Assembly: GCA_023429275.1 (NCBI GenBank)
Contig: JAEYWB010000531.1
Location: 1-5,074 of the forward strand
Source of the DNA: Planctomycetota bacterium
GTDB taxonomy: Bacteria; Planctomycetota; Planctomycetia; Planctomycetales; Planctomycetaceae
DNA length: 5,074 nucleotides
Direction: 5' to 3'
Shown: positions 1 to 5,074 of the stretch, piece by piece
How positions within the stretch are numbered: position 1 is the first letter of the stretch
How the letters are laid out: each line of letters starts with the position of its first letter
Notes under the pieces: generated by a model
Databases searched by the model: none
Told to the model about the DNA's origin: nothing
The model's input: only the letters and a program-made list of their open reading frames with translations
Translations under genes and position numbers: made by a program

Positions 1-130
1 CCTCGGAATAGTCCGCCTCGATTTCGAGGAGAAGCGTGTAAGCGAACGGCCACCACCCCTTGCGAGCCCCCTCCCGTTCGAGAGCCTGCCGTGCGAACTC
101 TCCACGCTCTGTGACGCCGCGCTTAAACAT
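1..130 (-). CDS. N-terminal start of an unidentified protein (partial, cut by window edge)
   Basis: An ATG at 130 opens a frame that stays open to the window edge (43 codons): MFKRGVTERGEFARQALERE, then GARKGWWPFAYTLLLEIEAD. The start overlaps the last 8 bases of the glycosyltransferase ending at 123, the same tight packing as elsewhere in this unit. The sequence begins with a charged amphipathic helix, followed by a tryptophan/aromatic patch (GWWPFAYTLLLEI) that is too short to call a membrane span. There is a possible weak ribosome site (GGATGG, just before the ATG). I do not recognise the family. Context argues for another glycan-assembly or modification enzyme, but this is inference only. 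Confidence 0.72.
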   Translation of the reverse strand, partial: MFKRGVTERGEFARQALEREGARKGWWPFAYTLLLEIEADYSE

Positions 131-1433
131 CGCCATCCATTCTCAGGAGACGGCGGTAGAGCTCGAGACGGCGGGGGACAAAGCTGTCCCAGCTCAAGTG
201 CTCGCGGGCGAACGTGCGGCAGCGGTCGCGAACGGATCCGGGGGAAGCGAGGTACTCCTCAAGCCACGGCGCCAGCTGCGTCCGCAGGTCGCTGTCGGCG
301 GCGGACAGGTTCACGACCGTGCCGAGCCGGGACTCGGCAATCGACCGAGAGTAATCCCCGAGGTTGCGGGAGATCACGACCGGGATTCCCGCCGCAAGGT
401 ACTCTCCGCACTTCACGGGAGAGGCCACGCGGTTGACGGCATCCTCCTGGCGAAGCAGAAGCCCCAGGTCGGAAGCGGCCAGCAGCCTCGGAACCTCGTG
501 GGGGGGGACCGAGCGGATCGTCGCGTCTTCCGGAGCGATCCCCGCAAGCTCGATCTCGCGCCGCATCGCCTCCGGCTGTGTCGTGAGAGCGAAGAAGTGC
601 GCCCCGGGAATGATCCCCCTGATGATCCGGAAGACCCGGAGCGAGTGAGCGGGCATCTGGTACCAGGCAAGGCTTCCCAGGTAGATGACGACGAACCGGT
701 CACGGAGGCCGAGCTCCTTCCGGACGGCCTCACGCTCCTCTTGCTGGCGGAGAAACTCTTCGATCTCGGGGCAGCACGGAATGACGAGGGAATTCCGTCG
801 GACCACCGCTCCATAACGTTGTTCAAGAACCTCCAGCATCGCTTCGGATACTGCTGTCACGCCGTCGGCTCGCTCGACGGCGAAACGCTGTCGGGTCCAG
901 GCGTCTACGACCGCGGCATCCGGCGAGGTCTCCGAGAAGTCCGAGATGCCGCGCTGATCCGCCGTCTCCGAGACGTCGTCGCCTCTCACGTCGAAGACGA
1001 CCCGGGCACCCGGGTAGCCGGCGGAGGCCTCGAGGGCCATGGCGGTCATCGCCGCTTTCCGGCAGTGGAGCACGAACGACGCATCTTTCGAAAACGCTCT
1101 TGCGAGGAACCGCCGCAGGACCCGGCCATCGTCCCACAGCCGCGGCCAGCGGGACGGGGGCGATGGAAGCCAGTGAACGCGGACGCCGGCCTGCTCAGCC
1201 TGGCATCGAATGTCGCGGAGCTTTCGTCGCCAACGGGGCCGGACGAGTTGCCCGATCGGGACGTGCGCGACAAGCCGGACATCGCACTCGTCCGTCAGGC
1301 GAATGAGCGGAGCAAGCACCTGCGAGCTGAAGATCGACGCGAGAGTCTCGTGCCGGACGAGATAGACGATCTCCGGGCGCGCGAGGCGGCCCGGCATCCG
1401 GTGGTTCGTCGTTTGCGGCTCGCTCAGCGGCAT
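123..1433 (-). CDS. Family-4-like (GT-B fold) glycosyltransferase
   Basis: A 436-residue protein with the two-domain GT-B layout of retaining glycosyltransferases. The N-terminal acceptor domain (about 20-200) begins with EIVYLVRHE, contains VVFDVRGDDVSE (145-156) and ends in ERADGVTAVSEAML (187-200), the familiar segment before the hinge. VIPCCPE (217-223) corresponds to the usual 'V.PNG.D' linker. The C-terminal donor domain starts with FVVIYLGSLAWYQMP (247-261) and carries ATIRSVPPHEVPRLLAASDLG (304-324) and SPVKCGEYLAAGIPVV (338-353), with E344 as the expected donor-ribose glutamate and K341 nearby. Full length; no signal peptide or membrane span, so a cytosolic or membrane-associated enzyme of glycan assembly. 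The ATG at 1433 lacks a clear ribosome site; an ATG at 1397 (residue 13), just before the first conserved strand, is an alternative start. It begins 45 bases after the remnant's stop, and its own end overlaps the next gene by 8 bases. Substrate unknown. Confidence 0.92.
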   Translation of the reverse strand: MPLSEPQTTNHRMPGRLARPEIVYLVRHETLASIFSSQVLAPLIRLTDECDVRLVAHVPIGQLVRPRWRRKLRDIRCQAEQAGVRVHWLPSPPSRWPRLWDDGRVLRRFLARAFSKDASFVLHCRKAAMTAMALEASAGYPGARVVFDVRGDDVSETADQRGISDFSETSPDAAVVDAWTRQRFAVERADGVTAVSEAMLEVLEQRYGAVVRRNSLVIPCCPEIEEFLRQQEEREAVRKELGLRDRFVVIYLGSLAWYQMPAHSLRVFRIIRGIIPGAHFFALTTQPEAMRREIELAGIAPEDATIRSVPPHEVPRLLAASDLGLLLRQEDAVNRVASPVKCGEYLAAGIPVVISRNLGDYSRSIAESRLGTVVNLSAADSDLRTQLAPWLEEYLASPGSVRDRCRTFAREHLSWDSFVPRRLELYRRLLRMDGDV

Positions 1434-1478
1434 GTTTTCAATGGGATCGAGCGTCGATGGAAGTCAGGTTGCAGTGTC

Positions 1479-1734
1479 TCAGCAGACCCGAAGACCCGAC
1501 TCCGCCAGGAGAGCGTCGAGGAAGAACTTCTGCGTCCAGTTCATGGACCAGTCTCGCCCGCAACCCAGATGGCTCGGCCAGGAGCCACGGAGGGCGCCGC
1601 GTGTGTCCGGGGTGCGGGTCTCGATCTCGTGCAGCGAGCGATTGAAGCGGTTCGAGAGAATCGCTTCGCCGACGTACTCCTCGGCGTGTGTAACACGGGA
1701 TGATGATGCTCACTAAAGGAAGCTCAACGGACAT
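1479..1734 (-). pseudogene. Frameshifted, truncated family-2 glycosyltransferase remnant
   Basis: The reading frame opens with MSVELPLVSIIIPCY (1734-1690), the unmistakable first strand of a GT2 enzyme, directly after the previous stop (TGA-ATG) and behind a strong ribosome site. It then loses sense in that frame. Treating the four bases ACAC at 1689-1686 as one base too many restores the canonical continuation N-AEEYVGEAI from 1685, and the shifted frame runs on with high third-position G/C to a TGA at 1481-1479. After GEAI the protein (LSNRFNRSLHEIETRTP, later NWTQKFFLDALLAESG) no longer resembles GT2: there is no DDGSTD, no DXD and no ED motif, and only about 85 codons in all where GT2 domains need more than 200. 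So there is a frameshift and probably also a large internal deletion or a junction with another gene. Without correction the original frame yields a 98-residue nonsense product ending at 1438. Loss of enzyme function is a strong inference. A base-calling error would explain the frameshift but not the missing core. Confidence 0.74.
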
Positions 1735-2685
1735 TCAGCCCCCTCCCCTTGCGACGCGGAACGCTCTAACGATCCATCGGGTGAAGCTTCCGATGTACTC
1801 CGCGACGACCGGACCGGCGACTCGGCGAATTCCGCGTGTCACCTTTCCGTATGCGATGTCCAGTCCTCCGGTCGGGTGCATCGAAGCGGCCTGTCGGAAA
1901 TAGTCGGCGGCCTTCTCTCGCCGACCCATAGTCATCAGGCGGCGGGCATCGCAAGCGAGCAGTCCGGCAAATGCCTTCCGTCGTTCGTCCGTCATCGCCC
2001 CTCGCGATTCCAGGTCGCGGTAGACCGGCCACAGGATCTTCGCGTGCTGGTCCAGCACACGTTCGATATTGGACGAGACGCTTTGTGGAACATGCCGGAC
2101 GAAATAGTGCTTCTCCGGAAGCCGCTCGAACATGGCACCCGCGGCAGCAAGGCGCAACTGCAGATCCCGCTCTTGTGCGCACGGAAGATCCTCACGGAAC
2201 CCCCCGATCCGCTCAATCCAATCCCGGCGATGAAGCATCGCCGATGTCTGCAGTCCCCCCTGCAGCATGAAGACGACCGCGTCAGTGACGACGTCCTGGC
2301 GGACATGGTGGGGATGCGGCGGCCCGTCGGACTCCGCGTCGCAGAAGATCAATGTCCCGTTCCGCTCGCCAGCGGCATTGACCTGCCGTTCCAACTTCTC
2401 CCGGTACAACAGGTCGTCGGCGTCCAGAAACTGGAGGAACTCACCTCTCGAGATTGCAATACCGCGGTTCCTCGCGGCACAGCCGCCGCGGTTCGGGCCG
2501 GTTTCCCATCGAATTCGATCGCCGAACGACTGAATGACGCCGAGACTGTCGTCGGTCGAGCCGTCGTCCACGACGATGACTTCGATATTCGGGTACGTCT
2601 GATCCAGTGCGCTTTGGATCGCCGCACCGATGTACTTCCTCGCGTTGAAGCACGGGATGATAATGCTGACGAGCGGGCATCTCAT
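1735..2685 (-). CDS. Family-2 (GT-A fold) glycosyltransferase
   Basis: A 316-residue, textbook GT2 enzyme. PLVSIIIPCFNARKYIGAAI (4-23) is the first strand and helix. QTYPNIEVIVVDDGSTDDS (29-47) carries the DDGSTD nucleotide-binding motif at 40-45. NRGGCAARNRGI (65-76) follows, then FLQFLDADDLLY (83-94) with the metal-binding DADD at 88-91. AQERDLQLRL (170-179) supplies the E/D of the acceptor-side catalytic motif. The C-terminal 100 or so residues are helical and basic (around RRKAFAGLLACDARRLMTMG), of the kind often seen in single-domain cell-surface glycan transferases. No membrane-spanning domain is evident. I chose the ATG at 2685 because the conserved strand begins at residue 4 and the ATG overlaps an upstream TGA as ATGA. 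An in-frame ATG at 2727 would add 14 atypical residues. The ribosome site is weak (AGAGA, 6 bases upstream), so coupling may matter. The gene ends TGA directly against the next ATG. Confidence 0.93.
   Translation of the reverse strand: MRCPLVSIIIPCFNARKYIGAAIQSALDQTYPNIEVIVVDDGSTDDSLGVIQSFGDRIRWETGPNRGGCAARNRGIAISRGEFLQFLDADDLLYREKLERQVNAAGERNGTLIFCDAESDGPPHPHHVRQDVVTDAVVFMLQGGLQTSAMLHRRDWIERIGGFREDLPCAQERDLQLRLAAAGAMFERLPEKHYFVRHVPQSVSSNIERVLDQHAKILWPVYRDLESRGAMTDERRKAFAGLLACDARRLMTMGRREKAADYFRQAASMHPTGGLDIAYGKVTRGIRRVAGPVVAEYIGSFTRWIVRAFRVARGGG
1739..1750 (-). promoter_or_regulatory. Very strong ribosome binding site before the damaged glycosyltransferase
   Basis: The minus strand reads AAGGGGAGGGGG, with GGAGG at 1746-1742 placed 7 bases before the ATG at 1734. 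It lies in the last codons of the upstream gene, where it encodes the glycine-rich end. Such a good site before a now-broken reading frame supports 1734 as a once-functional start. Confidence 0.7.
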
Positions 2686-2985
2686 AAGGCGTCTCTGAGG
2701 GCGCCCCACTTGTCGGTGCCATCGCATCGGGCCAGCGCGCGAACGTCCTTCCGGACCGGCAAGGCCGCGAGCTGCAACCTCTTGAGTCGGCGCTTGGTAC
2801 GCAAGTAACTGGTCTTTCCAGCGATCGAACGAACCCGCTGACTCAGAGGCGCAATCGTATGGGGCTCTAGCTCAGCGCTAGAGAAACCTGCTCGACCGCG
2901 TCCGGGTGGATGGGGACGATCCTATGCGAGAAAGTGGTGGCCGCCCGCGAGAAGTGCACGTTCAACTGTGGCCCGCTTTGGTCAT
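2682..2985 (-). pseudogene. Probable broken gene between two glycosyltransferases (unidentified)
   Basis: The interval between the genes ending at 3039 and starting at 2685 has no intact gene but looks coding in pieces. From about 2977 to 2870 one minus-strand frame reads GPQLNVHFSRAATTFSHRIV and onward to EQVSLALS, with G or C in 30 of 36 third positions by hand count, then stops at 2869-2867. From about 2813 a different frame reads KTSYLRTKRRLKRLQLAALP and onward to KWGALRDAL, with 35 of 43 third positions G or C. It ends in a TGA at 2684-2682 that overlaps the next ATG as ATGA, as the other genes here do. Neither frame has a convincing start. An ATG at 2985 (MTKAGHS, then TGA) lies in the third frame and could be the original start if a further indel followed. 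I infer a gene of roughly 100 codons, or the remnant of a longer one, broken by frameshifts. The protein family is not recognised. The alternative is non-coding sequence with chance open frames. Confidence 0.42.
2865..2883. repeat. Inverted repeat inside the broken-gene interval
   Basis: CTCTAGC (2865-2871) and GCTAGAG (2877-2883) form a perfect 7-base stem with the 5-base loop TCAGC. It lies where the coding-like signal switches from one minus-strand frame to another, and contains the TAG that closes the first frame. There is no adjacent T-run, so it does not look like an intrinsic terminator. Confidence 0.35.
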
Positions 2986-3016
2986 GGCAGTCACTTTCTG
3001 GCTTATCTTTTGATAT

Positions 3017-3036
3017 GGCTGGATGGCAGGCCAGCC
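3017..3036. other. Small hairpin just after the PF11316-type gene
   Basis: GGCTGG (3017-3022) and CCAGCC (3031-3036) form a 6-base perfect stem with an 8-base loop. It sits 2 bases past the stop codon of the gene ending at 3039. No T-run follows on the minus strand (the next bases are atatcaaaagat), so it is not a canonical intrinsic terminator. It could stabilise an RNA end or be chance. Confidence 0.3.
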
Positions 3037-3038
3037 GG

Positions 3039-3875
3039 CTACTTCCGGCTCAGTATTCGACGGACCGTCCTTCTCGCTTCGCTGATTGTTCCCAATCCGT
3101 TCCACCACAATCGGCGGATCACACTCTGCGGCACGTCGAGGGCGCTTATGGGAAAGTCCTGAAGCAGGCTCCTCGCCGAGACCTCCCTCGGTCGACCTCG
3201 AATACTGTTGGAAACGTTCCGATCGTGAACGACCTGCAGGAAATGGCGGCCGTCATCGATCTGATCGACCGCTCCGTGCCTGGCGAGGTTTGTATGATCA
3301 AATGCGAGGCTTGTCAGCAGCGTTTCCCGCCGCTCGACCGCTGCGAAGAACGGGCTGGAAGAATCCTTCTTGACGAACACTCTCCCGTCCTTCCAGCTGT
3401 AGCCGAACTTCATGTTGAGGAATCGAAGATCAGGTTCTTCTTCTCGTATCCCTGCAGCGAAACGTGAGAGGTAATCGCGGGAAATCGCATCGTCGTTGTC
3501 GAGGCGGACGGTGACAACGACGCGGATTCCCTCGCGACAGGAGTCTCCGATCTCCCGAGCGACCCGATGGTTGTCCAGTTCGTGCACAAAACAAGGCTCG
3601 AACTGAGGGCAGGCGAGGCGGTACGAATCGATGCGGGAGCGAACCGCCTCGGGCGTCCTGACGTCGAAGTAGACGATCCAGCGAAAATCCTGAAAGGTCT
3701 GGGCTCGGACAGTTGGCAGGCAGAACGTCTCGAACAGGTGGCAGCGATGCTCCAGCCACGCGGCATCCGGTGCGGGCCGGTTCAGCCAGGGCAAAGGAGC
3801 ATTGAATCTTGTCAGCAGGAAGAGCGCCGCATGGGAATGCAGGGACTGGCCGAACCGGGCGTGGCTCGCGGTCAT
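3039..3875 (-). CDS. Putative rhamnosyltransferase (PF11316 type)
   Basis: A 278-residue protein matching my recollection of the Pfam family PF11316, putative rhamnosyl transferases of surface polysaccharide loci. Visible hallmarks are the N-terminal strand LFLLTRFNAPLP (18-29), QTFQDFRWIVYFD (59-71) where GT-A folds carry the second strand, VTVRLDNDDAISRDYL (121-136) with the DNDD donor/metal motif at 126-129, and a C-terminal LQVVHDRNVSNSIRGRP block typical of the family. No signal peptide or membrane span is seen, so it should act in the cytoplasm. The frame is open upstream to an ATG at 4109, but the extra 78 residues lie wholly within the preceding glycosyltransferase and do not resemble the family. 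The ATG at 3875 has a GGAGA site, overlaps the upstream stop as ATGA, and places the RFN motif at the usual distance from the N-terminus. Rhamnose as the substrate is a family label, not something the sequence proves. Confidence 0.9.
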   Translation of the reverse strand: MTASHARFGQSLHSHAALFLLTRFNAPLPWLNRPAPDAAWLEHRCHLFETFCLPTVRAQTFQDFRWIVYFDVRTPEAVRSRIDSYRLACPQFEPCFVHELDNHRVAREIGDSCREGIRVVVTVRLDNDDAISRDYLSRFAAGIREEEPDLRFLNMKFGYSWKDGRVFVKKDSSSPFFAAVERRETLLTSLAFDHTNLARHGAVDQIDDGRHFLQVVHDRNVSNSIRGRPREVSARSLLQDFPISALDVPQSVIRRLWWNGLGTISEARRTVRRILSRK

Positions 3876-4870
3876 GTTCGATTCTCCAGACAGTCGGAGT
3901 TCGAAGTCGCGAATAGCGCTGCGAGTCCCTGCCAGTTCGTTGGTTCCAGGGGCCGGTGCTTTCGGCCATGGCGAACCCCTGCGATGAAGGCCATCGTCCA
4001 GCAGAGAGTCCGCCTCAGCCAGAACCGTCCCTCCGATCGAAGGGACAAGAGCCTCGCCCAATCCCCTCGAACAGTCATCGATCGGAAGCGTTTCAGCGCC
4101 CCACGCCACGCATTGAGCGTCTCGCCCCGGTCACGAGCTCGTTGTTCTGCCAGGATGCCGGAATTGAACCCTCCACCATAGGTCCGCCTAAGCACCCACT
4201 CCGGAGAACACCGACCGGTCGGTACGGCGTGCCATACGAGGGCATCCGGCACCGCGAGGCCCGTCAGTCCGCTTCTCCTCATTCGCCACTGCAGAAAGGT
4301 CTCGTCACCGCCGCCGAGTTTCGTACCAGGGCCGAAGTCCGCGCTGAATCCATCGCATCGAATGAGGTCTTCGCCGAATGCCGCCCAGTTGAATCCAAGA
4401 AAGTAGATGTCGGGGACGGGCTTCGACCTCCCCTCTGGAAGCTGCAGGCCTCGGGCGGAATGGGGTAGGAAACGTCGCAGCCAATCTGGCGGCCAAACCT
4501 CGTACTCGGGCTGTATGGGGCCGCCGAAGAAATGACCCGGACCCGCTGCCCGGGCAACTTCGACATAGGCGCACAGCGATTCGGGAGAAACCCGGACGTC
4601 GTCGTCGAAGAAGATAACGAGATCACTCCCACAGATCTGGAGGGCGCTGTTCAGGGCCACCGACTTGATCTGCGAAGGTTCGAATTCCCAGACCGCGTTC
4701 AGGTGCGGAGCGGCCTTCCCGACGACGTCCCGCGCCCCCGCGTCGTAGCCATTCTCGACAACAATTGTTCGCAGTGTGGCATTCGGTCGTCGGCAGTTCG
4801 CGAGGGACTCGAGGGTTCGCTGCAACATCTCGGGACGCCCGTGCGACACGATGACGATCGACGCGTTCAT
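3872..4870 (-). CDS. Family-2 (GT-A fold) glycosyltransferase
   Basis: A 332-residue protein with the layout of an inverting GT2 enzyme, which transfers a sugar from a nucleotide-sugar donor to a glycan acceptor on the cytoplasmic side. The N-terminus ASIVIVSHGRPEMLQRTLES (residues 3-22) is the first strand and helix of the nucleotide-binding fold. IVVENG (36-41) is the second strand. VIFFDDDVRV (85-94) holds the metal- and donor-binding aspartates D89-D91. GGGDETFLQWRMRRSG (186-201) has the acidic pair D189/E190 expected near the catalytic base, followed by VWH (212-214) and a basic RRTYGGG segment, common in the acceptor half. The remaining roughly 100 residues are basic, with a moderately hydrophobic stretch (TLCWTMAFIAGV) that may touch the membrane; there is no clear multi-pass domain. 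The start is the ATG preceded by GAGGA. Its TGA overlaps the next ATG by four bases (ATGA). The sugar substrate cannot be predicted. Confidence 0.92.
   Translation of the reverse strand: MNASIVIVSHGRPEMLQRTLESLANCRRPNATLRTIVVENGYDAGARDVVGKAAPHLNAVWEFEPSQIKSVALNSALQICGSDLVIFFDDDVRVSPESLCAYVEVARAAGPGHFFGGPIQPEYEVWPPDWLRRFLPHSARGLQLPEGRSKPVPDIYFLGFNWAAFGEDLIRCDGFSADFGPGTKLGGGDETFLQWRMRRSGLTGLAVPDALVWHAVPTGRCSPEWVLRRTYGGGFNSGILAEQRARDRGETLNAWRGALKRFRSMTVRGDWARLLSLRSEGRFWLRRTLCWTMAFIAGVRHGRKHRPLEPTNWQGLAALFATSNSDCLENRT
3883..3887 (-). promoter_or_regulatory. Ribosome binding site deciding the start of the PF11316-type gene
   Basis: GGAGA on the minus strand lies 7 bases before the ATG at 3875, inside the end of the upstream gene. 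It favours this internal ATG over the far-upstream ATG at 4109 in the same frame. Confidence 0.6.
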
Positions 4871-4877
4871 GGGACGG

Positions 4878-4882
4878 TCCTC
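4878..4882 (-). promoter_or_regulatory. Ribosome binding site for the glycosyltransferase starting at 4870
   Basis: On the minus strand GAGGA lies 7 bases before the ATG at 4870, immediately after the stop codon of the preceding gene (4886-4884). Its position supports 4870 as the start and suggests translation continues from the upstream gene. Confidence 0.65.
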
Positions 4883-4883
4883 A

Positions 4884-5074
4884 TCATGTCGTTGACACCA
4901 CGCTGCCCGCCAACCGCCCCCACGCCCAGGACGCCGTCGATGCGGCCCTCAGCCATTCGCGGGTTTCCCGTTCAGGCCGGCGGAAGCGGCTGCGAGTTTC
5001 TGCGAGGCATGCCCTGAGAAACAGCCGCAGAGTCTCCTTCAGAGAGAGAGACTCGCCGCCATCCTTGGCGTGGG
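4884..5074 (-). CDS. C-terminal end of an unidentified protein (partial, cut by window edge)
   Basis: Only the last 62 codons are visible, read from base 5072 to the TGA at 4886-4884. The frame carries HAKDGGESLSLKETLRLFLR near its beginning and a basic, arginine-rich stretch (around RSRFRRPERETREW) before ending in SVVSTT. Of the three minus-strand frames, only this one stays open until just before the next gene. It ends 13 bases before the ATG of the downstream glycosyltransferase, as expected within an operon. The charged amphipathic tail, with leucine-rich helix-like segments, resembles the membrane-proximal C-terminal tails of many polysaccharide glycosyltransferases, and the neighbours are glycosyltransferases. 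That is an inference from style and context: no catalytic motif is in view and I do not recognise the family. The start lies beyond base 5074. Confidence 0.68.
   Translation of the reverse strand, partial: HAKDGGESLSLKETLRLFLRACLAETRSRFRRPERETREWLRAASTASWAWGRLAGSVVSTT

Noticed and set aside
60..1703. A 547-codon open frame on the plus strand across the GT4 gene
   Set aside because: It is the antisense of a clear GT-B glycosyltransferase. Long antisense frames arise in GC-rich genes with G/C third positions. The product is low in hydrophobic order, rich in R, D, E and P, and has no recognisable motif.
1876..2808. A 310-codon open frame on the plus strand across the GT2 gene
   Set aside because: It is a shadow of the gene at 1735-2685, which carries all the GT2 motifs; no domain is visible in the plus-strand product.
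2861..2920. tRNA-like beginning (GGGGCTCTAGCTCAGCGCTAGAG resembles an acceptor stem plus D-arm)
   Set aside because: No matching 3' acceptor strand, no anticodon arm and no GGTTCGAATCC-like T-arm follow within tRNA length; the resemblance comes from the short inverted repeat.
3001..3036. AT-rich patch plus hairpin as a terminator or a promoter
   Set aside because: No T-run follows the stem on the minus strand, and no -35/-10 pair with proper spacing can be made out.
2910..3467. A 185-codon plus-strand open frame starting in the gap and running into the PF11316-type gene
   Set aside because: Most of it lies antisense to the well-supported rhamnosyltransferase-like gene, and its translation shows no domain. 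Within the gap, the minus-strand frames fit the codon pattern better.
3876..4109. A longer N-terminus for the PF11316-type protein from the ATG at 4109
   Set aside because: The extra 78 residues lie entirely within the coding sequence of the upstream GT2 gene and show no family resemblance. The ATG at 3875 has a ribosome site and an ATGA overlap.
5041..5051. Short AG dinucleotide run as a phase-variation repeat
   Set aside because: Only about five units, in frame within the coding tail of the partial gene; too short to call a contingency repeat.
1..5074. CRISPR arrays, insertion-sequence ends, attachment sites, toxin-antitoxin or defence genes
   Set aside because: No regularly spaced repeats, transposase motifs or defence domains were found on either strand by reading.

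Overview
This window is a stretch of a GC-rich bacterial polysaccharide (capsule, exopolysaccharide or O-antigen type) locus. Every supportable gene lies on the minus strand and is read from base 5074 down to base 1. Codon third positions are strongly G/C. No signature fixes the organism. Planctomycetes, Proteobacteria and Actinobacteria all carry such clusters, so I leave the phylum open.

Order of transcription: (1) the last 62 codons of an unidentified protein (5074-4884); (2) an intact family-2 glycosyltransferase (4870-3872); (3) a PF11316-type putative rhamnosyltransferase (3875-3039); (4) a roughly 350-base interval that looks like a broken gene, with coding-like sequence split between two frames (about 2985-2682); (5) a second intact family-2 glycosyltransferase (2685-1735); (6) a damaged gene that begins as a third family-2 glycosyltransferase, shifts frame after 15 codons and lacks the catalytic core (1734-1479); (7) an intact GT-B fold, family-4-like glycosyltransferase (1433-123); (8) the first 43 codons of an unidentified gene running off the window (130-1).

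The genes form one compact transcription unit. Neighbours overlap by ATGA (3875/3872 and 2685/2682), abut as TGA-ATG (1735/1734), or overlap by 8 bases (130/123). No promoter or convincing intrinsic terminator is visible inside it. The intact enzymes would add sugars one after another to a lipid-linked or cell-surface glycan from nucleotide-sugar donors at the cytoplasmic face of the membrane. Donor and acceptor sugars cannot be read from sequence. No flippase, polymerase or initiating sugar-phosphate transferase is in view.

I see no evidence for a new kind of biological system here. The points most worth a second look are the two damaged stretches on either side of the intact glycosyltransferase at 1735-2685. 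They may be real gene decay, a recombination scar, or single-base sequence errors.
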